Source: Fidelibacterota bacterium
GTDB taxonomy: Bacteria; Fidelibacterota; Marinisomatia; SCGC-AAA003-L08; D37C17
Length of the DNA stretch: 64,000 bases
Reading direction: 5' to 3'
Assembly: GCA_002717625.1 (NCBI GenBank)
Contig: PBEF01000003.1
Coordinates: 1 to 64,000, forward strand
Shown: piece by piece, positions 29,363 to 38,426 of the stretch
Numbering within the stretch: the first letter of the stretch is position 1
Layout: every line of letters begins with the position of its first letter
Position numbers and translations under genes: made by a program
The notes under the pieces: generated by a model
Told to the model about the DNA's origin: nothing
Databases searched by the model: none
Seen by the model: only the letters and a program-made list of their open reading frames with translations

Positions 29363-30040
29363 ACCATGTTGAACATATAGGTCATGCACCTCATTTATTA
29401 ATTCATCAACTGATTTGTTCATAACGTCAATCGGCTTTAAAATAATCATAGTGGCAATTCCTGGATATAATTGCCATCTATGCTTTGGTTTAATTTCATA
29501 TAATCCTTTAACAATAATTGGTAAAATTTTTGTGCCTGTATTAGAAGCCATATGAAAACCTCCTTTTTTAAATTGACTCAACTTCCCAGTTGTGGTTCTT
29601 GTCCCTTCTGGAAAAATTGCAATATGATAGCCTTGTTTAATACGGCTTTCTGCAATCTGCAAAGCTTTCATTGCTTTAGCATGATTAAAACGATGAATCG
29701 GAATAGCACCAACACGCTTAAGAATTGTACCAATTAATGGAATTTTAAAATTTTTTGCTGCTACAATACCAGTATATTTACCTTTAATAATGGTAGGTAA
29801 AAAAAATAAATCTAAAAAACTACTGTGATTATGCATTATAATATAAGTGCCCTCACTTGGAAAACTACCTATAATTTTTCGCTCAATATTAAAGCATTTA
29901 AAAAGGCCTATAGAAATAAATTGTGCAAAATGATAAATTTTAGATGGTAACACTAAAGTCACCAATAACATTAAGGGTGCCAAAATGAGCATAAAAATTG
30001 TTCCTACACAATACAATCCTATACTATATAATGTTTTCAT
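29357..30040 (-). CDS. plsC: 1-acyl-sn-glycerol-3-phosphate acyltransferase PlsC
   Basis: A 227-aa membrane-bound acyltransferase that makes phosphatidic acid. NHSSFLD at 71-77 is the HX4D catalytic motif (His72, Asp77), and FPEGTRT at 143-149 is the glycerol-phosphate-binding motif. A membrane anchor lies at about 5-30. It follows mutY by 7 bases. With plsY at 3547 the window has both acylation steps of phosphatidic acid synthesis. Confidence 0.94.
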   Translation of the reverse strand: MKTLYSIGLYCVGTIFMLILAPLMLLVTLVLPSKIYHFAQFISIGLFKCFNIERKIIGSFPSEGTYIIMHNHSSFLDLFFLPTIIKGKYTGIVAAKNFKIPLIGTILKRVGAIPIHRFNHAKAMKALQIAESRIKQGYHIAIFPEGTRTTTGKLSQFKKGGFHMASNTGTKILPIIVKGLYEIKPKHRWQLYPGIATMIILKPIDVMNKSVDELINEVHDLYVQHGL

Positions 30041-30047
30041 ATTTTAA

Positions 30048-31088
30048 TTAAAGTAATTCAAATAATTTATGAGTTCCTCTTGGAAAAGCAAACTCATTTA
30101 TTTGTTTATACATAATCCATTCAATCTGATTAGAAGCTAAAGGTTTCGGAATACCAGCTTTATAAATACATTTATAGAGTATAAGGTGTACTTTAAAATG
30201 AGAATATTGATGATTAATAGACCCTATTTTTTCTTTAATATTAATTGTAATATCTAGCTCTTCTTTAATTTCTCTCTTTAAACATGTAATTTCTGATTCA
30301 TTTTTTTTTATCTTACCACCTGGTAATTCCCATAATCCTCCTAAAAATTTATTATTAAGTCTTTTACTAATTAAAAATTTATTATTTTTATAAATTAATC
30401 CAACTACCACTGTATACCTCGGTATTGCTTTAGATTTAAAGCGCATAGGATAAATTGATGTTGTTTGATTCCCATAGCTTAAACACTGTTTGCTTAATGG
30501 ACACAGATTACATTTTGGAGATTTTGGGGTGCAAATTTCGCGACCTAAATCCATTAAAGCTTGGACAGAATGTCTTGGCTCTATATCAGATATATAAGTG
30601 CTCGCATATTTTTTTAACTTATCTGTTTTAATATTTAATAAATCTAATTCATATAAACGACTCATGACTCGTTTAATATTACCATCAATTGGAATAGCTT
30701 TAATATTAAATCCAATTGTTAGAATTGCAGAAGCTGTATAATCTCCAATACCCTTTAAAGCAATTAATTGATTATAATCCTTGGGGAAAACACCTTGATA
30801 TTCTTCTTGTATAATATGTGCTGTTTTAAAAATATTTTTAACTCTATTATAATAACCTAAGCCTTGCCATAAAAATAATAAATCATCAATATTAGATTTT
30901 AATAAATCTCTCAATGAAGGAAACTGCTTCATCCAACGAATATAATATGGAGCCACAACCTTTACCTGTGATTGTTGCAACATAATTTCTGAAATCCAAG
31001 TTTTATAAGGGGAATAATGATTGCGCCAAGGAAAGGAATATGATTGTTGATGATACCATTTTAATAGTTTAGTAATCTCAATATTCAT
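30048..31088 (-). CDS. mutY: Adenine DNA glycosylase MutY
   Basis: A 346-aa glycosylase that removes A mispaired with 8-oxoguanine. Catalytic Glu34 lies in WISEIMLQQSQV, the helix-hairpin-helix is GIGDYTA at 113-119, and Asp135 is in IDGNIKR. The 4Fe-4S loop is Cys186, 193, 196 and 202 (C-x6-C-x2-C-x5-C). The C-terminus (about 225-346) is a NUDIX-like domain with GGKIKKNE that reads 8-oxoG. The order MarR-MutY-PlsC is compact; mutY overlaps marR by 11 bases. Confidence 0.96.
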   Translation of the reverse strand: MNIEITKLLKWYHQQSYSFPWRNHYSPYKTWISEIMLQQSQVKVVAPYYIRWMKQFPSLRDLLKSNIDDLLFLWQGLGYYNRVKNIFKTAHIIQEEYQGVFPKDYNQLIALKGIGDYTASAILTIGFNIKAIPIDGNIKRVMSRLYELDLLNIKTDKLKKYASTYISDIEPRHSVQALMDLGREICTPKSPKCNLCPLSKQCLSYGNQTTSIYPMRFKSKAIPRYTVVVGLIYKNNKFLISKRLNNKFLGGLWELPGGKIKKNESEITCLKREIKEELDITINIKEKIGSINHQYSHFKVHLILYKCIYKAGIPKPLASNQIEWIMYKQINEFAFPRGTHKLFELL

Positions 31089-31506
31089 CTTTTATTTTAT
31101 TAGTTAAAAGATTCCAGTTTAATTGTGATAAACTATCTACTATACTTTGATTATCTAAATTATTATGATTTAAATTCATGTGTTTACAATATACATTTAA
31201 ATCATGTATAATATGTTTAAATATTGTCTTACCATAAGATGTTAAAAAAATTTTTACAAAACGCTCATCTTCAGGCACAGATCTCTTATAAATAATATTA
31301 AGTAATAATAATTTATCTAAATTTCTTGATAAAGTGCTCACATCAATAGCTAAAGAATTAGCTAAATTAGTTTGAGTAATGCCATCTATAGGAATAGAAT
31401 AAACACATAATACTTGCTGAATAGAAAGATGGTTTTTTTTTGCAATTAAACGCAAAAAATATAAAATATTAATATGTAGATTAATTAATAATTCAGAAAG
31501 ATTCAT
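31078..31506 (-). CDS. MarR-family transcription regulator
   Basis: A 142-aa winged-helix regulator. The DNA-binding region spans about 40-95, with the recognition helix near IDVSTLSRNLDKL and a wing with the conserved Asp-Glu-Arg (VPEDERFVKIFLTSYG). The N- and C-terminal helices form the dimer. The ligand is unknown. A palindrome directly upstream (31505-31535) suggests self-regulation, and overlap with mutY puts DNA repair and plsC under the same control. A run of nine A in the coding strand lies early in the gene. Confidence 0.87.
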   Translation of the reverse strand: MNLSELLINLHINILYFLRLIAKKNHLSIQQVLCVYSIPIDGITQTNLANSLAIDVSTLSRNLDKLLLLNIIYKRSVPEDERFVKIFLTSYGKTIFKHIIHDLNVYCKHMNLNHNNLDNQSIVDSLSQLNWNLLTNKIKDEY

Positions 31507-31535
31507 TATATACTTGTATTATACATTTATATAAT
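31505..31535. promoter_or_regulatory. Candidate MarR operator
   Basis: Two nested inverted repeats. ATTATATA (31505-31512) and TATATAAT (31528-31535) are perfect 8-base arms. Inside them TGTATTATACA (31515-31525) is a perfect 11-base palindrome. It lies over the -10 box and the predicted transcription start of marR and reaches its ATG. Size and form fit MarR sites, which often contain TTG-like half-sites, but in DNA this AT-rich part of the match may be chance. Confidence 0.5.
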
Positions 31536-31559
31536 AATATTTTAAAAAAAGATTCGCAA
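31531..31559 (-). promoter_or_regulatory. Candidate promoter of marR-mutY-plsC
   Basis: On the minus strand the -35 box TTGCGA (31554-31559) and -10 box TATTAT (31531-31536) are 17 bases apart. Transcription would start near 31524, inside the palindrome and 18 bases before the marR ATG. Other TATAAT-like runs closer to the gene make the exact -10 uncertain. Confidence 0.5.
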
Positions 31560-31570
31560 GAACTTTTAAT

Positions 31571-32311
31571 CTAAACAATAGAACACTGATAAATCTGCAA
31601 ATCACTATCCTCATTTAATGGAGATCGATTATAACCTCCCCATATATTTTGAATAAATAGACCAGACTCTCTTAATAGCCGTATGATTGTATCAGGATAA
31701 TATACTTTCATTTGAAAATCAAACTCTTTATAAATTGTATTATTAGAGCGCAAATATTTCCAATTCACATTTATAATTTCTCTATCATGATTATACATCA
31801 ATGATTCTCTAACCATAAGGTATTCTTTAATTTCATAATCAAAAAAATCCATAATATTATTATTAACTTGTTCACCATTAACTAGAAAAGAAGGGTGAGG
31901 AGTAAATACATCAATATAAAAAAGTGAATTATGATGCATGTGCTTTTTTACAACAGTCAAAAAAGACTTTAAATCATCAATTGTTAAAAGATGTGCCAAT
32001 GCATTAAATCCAATAAATAAATAATCAAAAACACTGCTAAGGTTAACATTACGCATATCACCCTGGATAATCGATGGAATGTGATGAATTTTATGCGCAT
32101 ACTCAACATATTCTTGGGATAACTCAATTCCAGAATACAGCAATCCTTGTTTAATTAATGGAGTTGCTAACCGGCCTGTCCCAGCTGCAAATTCAAGGAC
32201 ACTACTAGATTTAGTATTAAAACATGACTTCCAAAATTCAATGTCATTTTTTTTCCACCAAAATTGATTATCATATAATTGCGGTGTAATTAAATAATAT
32301 TCAGATGGCAT
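31571..32311 (-). CDS. Class I SAM-dependent methyltransferase
   Basis: A 246-aa methyltransferase with a Rossmann core. Motif I is VLEFAAGTGRLATPL near 38-52, followed by GIELSQEYVEYA and the post-motif IQGDMRN. The substrate cannot be told; the long C-terminal half may select it. It shares one base with the upstream peptidase gene. Confidence 0.8.
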   Translation of the reverse strand: MPSEYYLITPQLYDNQFWWKKNDIEFWKSCFNTKSSSVLEFAAGTGRLATPLIKQGLLYSGIELSQEYVEYAHKIHHIPSIIQGDMRNVNLSSVFDYLFIGFNALAHLLTIDDLKSFLTVVKKHMHHNSLFYIDVFTPHPSFLVNGEQVNNNIMDFFDYEIKEYLMVRESLMYNHDREIINVNWKYLRSNNTIYKEFDFQMKVYYPDTIIRLLRESGLFIQNIWGGYNRSPLNEDSDLQIYQCSIV

Positions 32312-33387
32312 TAATTAAGAATTAATAATTCTTTAGTAGACTGATTAAGAGGAACACATTTATCCTTTTGAATCCAACAGTCATCTTCGATTCGGACTCC
32401 ACCCCAATTAGCTATATATATACCCGGTTCAATAGTTACAACATAGTTTTCCAATAAAGGTTTAGTATTAAAAGAGCTAATACGAGGATATGTATGAACC
32501 TCCAAGCCAATACCGTGCCCTGTTGAGTGAATAAATTGATTGCCATAGCCAGCATCTTTAATTACATTCCTACATACAGCATCTAAATCTGCACCAGTTA
32601 TACCCGCTTTAGCTGCTTTAATACCAGCTAACTGTGATTCCAATACAATATCATAAATTTCCATATGACGCTCAGTAGCTTTCCCTATTAAAACTGTGCG
32701 TGTCATGTCTGCATGATACCCATTATATAATGCTCCAAAATCCATTACTACAAAATCACCAGATTCAAATTGTTTATCAGTTGGCCTTGCATGCGGCAAT
32801 GCCCCTAAATATCCACTACCAATAATAGAATCATAACTATCTCCCTCAGCTCCGTGCATTTTAAATAAATAAGAAATTTTTGCAGCTATATGTTTTTCTG
32901 TAGCTCCTATTTTTAATTCAGGGATAATTTCTGTAAAAACTGTATCTGTAATTTCAATTGCTGCTTTTAAAGATTCTATTTCCTCTAAATCTTTTACTGC
33001 AGCAAGCACACCTATAATATCATTAATCTTTTCAAATATCACATAAGGCAGAGCAGCTCTAACCTTATCATATAGATGTATACTCATAGATTGAGATTCG
33101 ATACCTATTTTTTGATCATTAGCAATAAGACTTTTATCTTTAATCTCCAAATAGTGTGCTGAACTCACAATATGAATTATACAGTTTTTTACTTGTTCTT
33201 TAGACTGTTCAATATATCGTCCATCAGTAAAAAAGTGTTGCTGATCATCTAATACCAATAAAGAGCCTGCAGAGCCTGTAAAACCTGTTAGATATTGTAC
33301 GTTAGTTAAATTTGTCACATATATTCCATCTAAATTAAGTTGAGCCAATTTATTTTTTAATTTTGTTACTCTAGAATTGTAAATCAT
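32311..33387 (-). CDS. Xaa-Pro aminopeptidase (M24 family)
   Basis: A 358-aa metallopeptidase. The N-terminal creatinase-like domain (1-125) is followed by the pita-bread catalytic domain. Metal ligands appear in order: Asp in VMDFGALY, Asp in HADMTRT, His in HSTGHGIGLEVH, Glu in TIEPGIY and Glu in VRIEDD. It removes N-terminal residues before proline. The length fits the short PepQ/PepP type. Cytoplasmic. Confidence 0.92.
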   Translation of the reverse strand: MIYNSRVTKLKNKLAQLNLDGIYVTNLTNVQYLTGFTGSAGSLLVLDDQQHFFTDGRYIEQSKEQVKNCIIHIVSSAHYLEIKDKSLIANDQKIGIESQSMSIHLYDKVRAALPYVIFEKINDIIGVLAAVKDLEEIESLKAAIEITDTVFTEIIPELKIGATEKHIAAKISYLFKMHGAEGDSYDSIIGSGYLGALPHARPTDKQFESGDFVVMDFGALYNGYHADMTRTVLIGKATERHMEIYDIVLESQLAGIKAAKAGITGADLDAVCRNVIKDAGYGNQFIHSTGHGIGLEVHTYPRISSFNTKPLLENYVVTIEPGIYIANWGGVRIEDDCWIQKDKCVPLNQSTKELLILN

Positions 33388-33391
33388 ATTT

Positions 33392-34039
33392 TTATTCCTT
33401 CAATAGTTTAATTTGAATTTTTTTTAGTTCTTTAATAACAAAATTTTTATTCTGCTTATTTTTTTGCATTACAAGCAATACGTGATATGCATCAGAATAT
33501 TTATGCTGAGAATAAAATAATTGATATAATGTTTTAGTAGCCAGCTTAGGATTCAAAACAAAAGGATTATTAATCTGTAGAGAATTTAGAAAATTGTTTT
33601 GCTTGACACCCTTTCTATGATTTTTCTTATATTTAGAAGGCGCTGTAGAGTTTACGCAATACTTATTATAATAAAGCTCTAATAACCTATTTTCAGGGTA
33701 TAAAAGCATTGCTTTTTTAATGTACGAAAGCATAGAATTAAAATTTCTATTTAATTTTTCCATAACGGCAAGCAATAACAATAAAACATTTAAATTTTGA
33801 GATTCTTTTACAATTAAGGTTTTTAATATTTTTTCAGCATATACGATATCACCTTTAACTAATAATAATTTTGCTAACATATATTGACCATCACTATTAT
33901 CAGGATCATGTTTTAAGCCAATTTCACAAACCTGGGCTGCATTGCGATATAATCTTTTATTATAATATAAATGAGCTAATACAATAAATACTGGAGAGCC
34001 TGCATTTTGCGAAAAAATTTTTTCTAAATCACTTAACAT
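33392..34039 (-). CDS. TPR-repeat protein of unknown function
   Basis: A 215-aa protein with about three to four tetratricopeptide repeats in the first 120 residues (AHLYYNKRLYRNAAQVCEIG, then AKLLLVKGDIVYAEKIL). The C-terminal half is Lys-rich. I choose the ATG at 34039 rather than an upstream ATG at 34105, because the upstream 22 codons lie inside the B12-binding gene and look non-native. With this start it overlaps that gene by 11 bases. TPR repeats imply protein binding; no partner is visible. Confidence 0.75.
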   Translation of the reverse strand: MLSDLEKIFSQNAGSPVFIVLAHLYYNKRLYRNAAQVCEIGLKHDPDNSDGQYMLAKLLLVKGDIVYAEKILKTLIVKESQNLNVLLLLLAVMEKLNRNFNSMLSYIKKAMLLYPENRLLELYYNKYCVNSTAPSKYKKNHRKGVKQNNFLNSLQINNPFVLNPKLATKTLYQLFYSQHKYSDAYHVLLVMQKNKQNKNFVIKELKKIQIKLLKE

Positions 34040-34445
34040 TGTTATGTGCTTGCATCCAATTTGTAATATAATCAATAGTATCCTGCACAGGGGTGCCCGG
34101 TCCAAACAATTGTCCTATACCAACTTTATTCAATTCAACCATATCTTCTTTAGGAATTATGCCCCCTCCGGTAATTAAAATATGCTGAATATGATTTTTA
34201 TCTAACAATTCTTTTATTTTTGTAAATATTGTCATATGAGCCCCACTTAATACAGACAGTGCAATAACATCTGCATCTTCTTGAATAGCAGCATTCACAA
34301 TCATTTGTGGTGTTTGACGCAAACCTAAATAAATAACCTCCATCCCTGAATCTCTAAATGCTCGTGCTAAAATTTTAATACCCCTATCATGACCATCTAG
34401 GCCAGGCTTAGCCATAATCACTCTAATCCGTTTGTTTTTATTCAT
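34029..34445 (-). CDS. B12-binding subunit of methylmalonyl-CoA mutase type
   Basis: A 138-aa stand-alone cobalamin-binding domain. DGHDRG (17-22) is the DxHxxG motif whose His ligates cobalt. The rest matches the C-terminal domain of methylmalonyl-CoA mutase (LGLRQTPQMIV, then SVLSGAH and GGGIIPKED). In two-part mutases it pairs with a large catalytic subunit, which is not in the window. It overlaps dtd by 4 bases and the TPR gene by 11 bases. It may be part of propionate metabolism. Confidence 0.88.
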   Translation of the reverse strand: MNKNKRIRVIMAKPGLDGHDRGIKILARAFRDSGMEVIYLGLRQTPQMIVNAAIQEDADVIALSVLSGAHMTIFTKIKELLDKNHIQHILITGGGIIPKEDMVELNKVGIGQLFGPGTPVQDTIDYITNWMQAHNNVK

Positions 34446-34882
34446 TCTTTCGTATCCACAATTAATGTAACAGGCCCATCATTAACAAGAGAGACTTCCA
34501 TATGTGCTCCGAATTCACCTGATTTACAGTTTATCTGATGTTGATGCATATAATTTACAAATTCATTATATATTTTCTTAGCATGAACTGAAGGAGCTGC
34601 ATTAATAAAACTAGGCCTATTACCTTTCTTACAATCAGCATATAAAGTAAATTGACTAACAATTAATAAGCTCCCCCTCACATCTAAAACAGATTCATTC
34701 ATTTTATTACCCTGTGAAAAAATTCTTAAATTTAAAATTTTATTAGCTAATTGAATAACATCTTCTAACTTATCAAACCGACCAATACCTAGTAAAATTA
34801 ACAGGCCATGATCTATTGAACGCTGATCATGTTTTTCTATTAACACAGATGCTTTTAGAACTCTTTGAATAACAGCTTTCAC
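34442..34882 (-). CDS. dtd: D-aminoacyl-tRNA deacylase
   Basis: A 146-aa homodimer-forming enzyme that removes D-amino acids (and Gly from tRNA-Ala) to keep translation chiral. SQFTLYAD at 76-83 and NDGPVT near the C-terminus are the two signature motifs; the second is the cis Gly-Pro that rejects L-amino acids. It lies one base after dnaE on the same strand. Confidence 0.95.
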   Translation of the reverse strand: MKAVIQRVLKASVLIEKHDQRSIDHGLLILLGIGRFDKLEDVIQLANKILNLRIFSQGNKMNESVLDVRGSLLIVSQFTLYADCKKGNRPSFINAAPSVHAKKIYNEFVNYMHQHQINCKSGEFGAHMEVSLVNDGPVTLIVDTKE

Positions 34883-34883
34883 A

Positions 34884-37800
34884 CTATGATAACCAAACAG
34901 CTTTTACCCCAAACAATAAGCGCATAGCGGCCAAGGCATCATTAGAGATAGAAACTGGATATTTATGAATTAAAATTTTCTGATATCTTTTTTGAGATGT
35001 CATCATATGCAGTACAATAGATGTTTTTCCTTGATATTGTTGACATACATCAAATAATTGATTTAATGCCTCATCGTTAGATATTGTATTATCAATCTTA
35101 ATATTGACATATTGAGTTAATTTAGACCTTAAATTAGAAGCTGTATAAATTTTATTTGCAATAATTTGTGAAACATGATTGGTGTCTGATTGATTAGACA
35201 CTTTCCCTTTAATAAAAACAATATTATCCTCTTGTAATAATTGTAAATATTCTAAATATACATTATGAAATACATAAACCTGCAAACTATTAAAAAGAGT
35301 TGCAAGCGTAATAATAGCCCACTGATTACCATTTTTATCATATCTTAAATTAATATTAGTAATAATACCACCTGTTTGTATCTGTTCAGTATTAAACATA
35401 TTGTATCCATCGCTATTAATAGTAGAAAGCTCAATAAAATCCTGCTCATATTTTGCTAATGGATTATTAGATAAATAAAAACCTAATAATTCTTTTTCAT
35501 ATTTTAGCTCTGTTTCAACTGGAAAATGATCACAATCCTCTAATATAGGATACACTATATTTACATCTGTGGTATTATTAAATAAACTTTCTTGATTCTT
35601 GTTCTTGCTTTTATAAAAGCGAGTGCCAAACTCTATAATTATATCAAGCGATTTAAATAGTTGCGCTCTATGTTGGCCCAAACAATTACAAGCTCCAACA
35701 AGGATTAAACTCTCAATTACCTTTTTATTAATATGTTGAGTATCGCTCGTTATTAATTCAAAAACATTATTATACTTACCTTTTTTATCACGATATTGTG
35801 CAATTTGATGAGACGCTTTATAGCCAACATTTTTAATTGCAGCTAAACCATACTGCATTGTTTTATCATCTAAAATTGTAAAATCAGCATATGATTTATT
35901 AATATCAGGTGGATTGACTGTTATGCCCATACGCCGACCATCTGCAATTAATTTCACTACATTGTTTGTATCATTAATATTAGAAGAAATATTTGCCGTT
36001 AAAAATTCAATTGGATAATAATGTTTAAGCCAGGCAGTTTGATAAGCGATTAATGCATATGCCGTAGCATGACTTTTATTAAAACCATATTCTGCAAATC
36101 TTTCTAATAATTCAAATATTTCTGCCGCAACCTTTTCGGATAAGCTGTTTTTTTGTGCACCTTTAATAAATTGAATTTTATAAGAAGACATTAAGTTTTT
36201 TTTCTTCTTTCCCATTGCTCTTCTCATAATATCAGACTCGGCTAAACTAAAACCTCCTATTTCTGATGAAATTTGCATTACCTGTTCTTGATATACAATA
36301 ATACCATATGTTTCTTTCAAAATTGGTTCTAATGTTTGGTGTATATACACAATTGGAGATTTTCCATGTTTTCTATCAATAAATTCTGGCACATTAGCCA
36401 TTGGACCAGGTCTATATAATGCATTCAATGCAATTAAATCTTCAATGCCTGTAGGCTTAAGCTGCGCAAGATATTCTTTCATTCCATCAGATTCAAATTG
36501 AAAAATTCCTGTTGTATGCCCATTTGCAAAAATATTAGCATATACGTTTTTATCATATAAATCAATTTGATTAATTTCAACTGTTTGATTGTGGCGCAAA
36601 GAAATCAAATTTAGCGTTTTATTAATAACAGTTAAATTTCTTAATCCTAAAAAATCCAACTTTAATAAACCTAAATCTTCTAAACCATTCATATCAGCCT
36701 GTGTAGCAATATCATTAGTAGATGTATTTTTAAATAACGGCACATAATCTGTTAATGGTCCAGGAGCAATCACAACACCAGCCGCATGAGTTGATGCATG
36801 TCGATGGCATCCTTCTAAAATTTTAGAATATTCCATTAAATTATTATGCAAATCACTTTTTTTGGATATATTGCCTAGCTCCGGATTTAATTTAGAGGCC
36901 TTATCTAATTTAATATTTAATTCATTTGGAACTAATTTTGCAATGCTGTCTACTTCTGCATAGCTCATTCCCAAAACCCTGCCAACATCTCTTATAACAG
37001 ATTTTGCTTTCATAGTGCCAAAGGTAATAATTTGGGCAACAGATTTATGTCCATACTTTGCTTTTATATAATCAATTACCTTTTCTCTACCTTCAATACA
37101 AAAATCAATATCAATATCAGGCATTGTTACTCGTTCTGGATTAAGAAATCGCTCAAATAATAAATTATATTTAATGGGGTCCACATCAGTAATTCCTGTA
37201 GCATAGGCAACTAATGAGCCTGCAGCAGAACCCCTTCCTGGACCTACAGGAATACCATTATTTTTAGCATAATTAACAAAATCTTGAGTAATTAAAAAAT
37301 AACCAGCATAACCCATTTTTTTAATAATTTGTAATTCATGTTCTAATCTTTGTTTAATAATAGTATCAAGATTACTATAGCGTAATTCTAAACCCTGTAT
37401 ACATAAATCTTTTAAATAATCATCTGGAGACTGATTATCTTTTACTGGATATGCTGGCAAATGATATTCTCCAATAGGAATTTCTACATTACACTGTTCA
37501 GCAATTTTTACAGTATTTTCTAAGGCTTCTGGAGTATCCGGAAAAATTTTATACATTTCATCAGCAGATTTTACATAAAACTTACCTGGTTCATATCTTA
37601 AACGATTAGTATCATAAACATCTTTGCCTGTACCTAAACAAAAAAGTGCATCATGTGCATCAGAATGTGATTCCAAACAATAATGACAATCATTAGTTGC
37701 TACCAATGGAATATCTAATTCTTTAGATAGTTTTTTTAAAACAATATGTGATTTTTTTTCTTCAGGAATATCATGGTTTTGTAGTTCTAAATAAAATCTA

Positions 37801-38318
37801 TCTGGAAAAATTTCTTTATATTCTAATGCTGCCTTTTTTGCATTATCATAATCTCCTATAGCAGCATACGAAGTTACCTCTCCAGCCAAACATGCAGAAG
37901 TAGCAATTAAACCTTCATTATATTTACGCAATAAATCTTTATCTACTCTAGGCCTATAATAAAAACCTTCTAAATAACCTATAGAGCATAATTTCATGAG
38001 ATTTCTATAGCCTATTTGATTTTGTGCCAATAGTACTAAATGATGATAGCCCCATTTTTTACCTCCCTCTGTAGTAACTAATGTTTTTTCGGTATGTTTT
38101 TTTACAGATACATATATTTCACAGCCTATAATTGCCTTAATTCCTGCTTTTTGAGCCTGCTTATAAAATGGAATCATTGCAAATAAATTACCGTGATCAG
38201 TTACAGCAATACTATCCATGCCTAAATCATATACCCTATTGCACATCTGTTCTACAGTTTGAGATGCATCTAACAATGAATAATCAGTATGATTATGTAA
38301 ATGAACAAAATCTGACAT
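34884..38318 (-). CDS. dnaE: DNA polymerase III subunit alpha
   Basis: An 1144-aa replicative polymerase. The N-terminal PHP domain starts with HLHNHTDYS, TDHGN and GCEIYVS. The palm carries MPDIDIDFC and the paired Asp motif; finger and thumb parts follow, then a helix-hairpin-helix and an OB-fold near the end (TGGIITNINLRYDKNG). The length is normal for DnaE1. It has the AGGAT site before its ATG. The gap 38319-38426 upstream holds no clear promoter. Confidence 0.97.
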   Translation of the reverse strand: MSDFVHLHNHTDYSLLDASQTVEQMCNRVYDLGMDSIAVTDHGNLFAMIPFYKQAQKAGIKAIIGCEIYVSVKKHTEKTLVTTEGGKKWGYHHLVLLAQNQIGYRNLMKLCSIGYLEGFYYRPRVDKDLLRKYNEGLIATSACLAGEVTSYAAIGDYDNAKKAALEYKEIFPDRFYLELQNHDIPEEKKSHIVLKKLSKELDIPLVATNDCHYCLESHSDAHDALFCLGTGKDVYDTNRLRYEPGKFYVKSADEMYKIFPDTPEALENTVKIAEQCNVEIPIGEYHLPAYPVKDNQSPDDYLKDLCIQGLELRYSNLDTIIKQRLEHELQIIKKMGYAGYFLITQDFVNYAKNNGIPVGPGRGSAAGSLVAYATGITDVDPIKYNLLFERFLNPERVTMPDIDIDFCIEGREKVIDYIKAKYGHKSVAQIITFGTMKAKSVIRDVGRVLGMSYAEVDSIAKLVPNELNIKLDKASKLNPELGNISKKSDLHNNLMEYSKILEGCHRHASTHAAGVVIAPGPLTDYVPLFKNTSTNDIATQADMNGLEDLGLLKLDFLGLRNLTVINKTLNLISLRHNQTVEINQIDLYDKNVYANIFANGHTTGIFQFESDGMKEYLAQLKPTGIEDLIALNALYRPGPMANVPEFIDRKHGKSPIVYIHQTLEPILKETYGIIVYQEQVMQISSEIGGFSLAESDIMRRAMGKKKKNLMSSYKIQFIKGAQKNSLSEKVAAEIFELLERFAEYGFNKSHATAYALIAYQTAWLKHYYPIEFLTANISSNINDTNNVVKLIADGRRMGITVNPPDINKSYADFTILDDKTMQYGLAAIKNVGYKASHQIAQYRDKKGKYNNVFELITSDTQHINKKVIESLILVGACNCLGQHRAQLFKSLDIIIEFGTRFYKSKNKNQESLFNNTTDVNIVYPILEDCDHFPVETELKYEKELLGFYLSNNPLAKYEQDFIELSTINSDGYNMFNTEQIQTGGIITNINLRYDKNGNQWAIITLATLFNSLQVYVFHNVYLEYLQLLQEDNIVFIKGKVSNQSDTNHVSQIIANKIYTASNLRSKLTQYVNIKIDNTISNDEALNQLFDVCQQYQGKTSIVLHMMTSQKRYQKILIHKYPVSISNDALAAMRLLFGVKAVWLS

Positions 38319-38426
38319 ATAAATCCTTGATATTAATTAAAAAATATCACCAAAGTGTTTTTACTAAGTTGCTGATAAATAAAAATAGCACTATAAATGA
38401 TGTAATCTCAACAAGAAATATTAATA

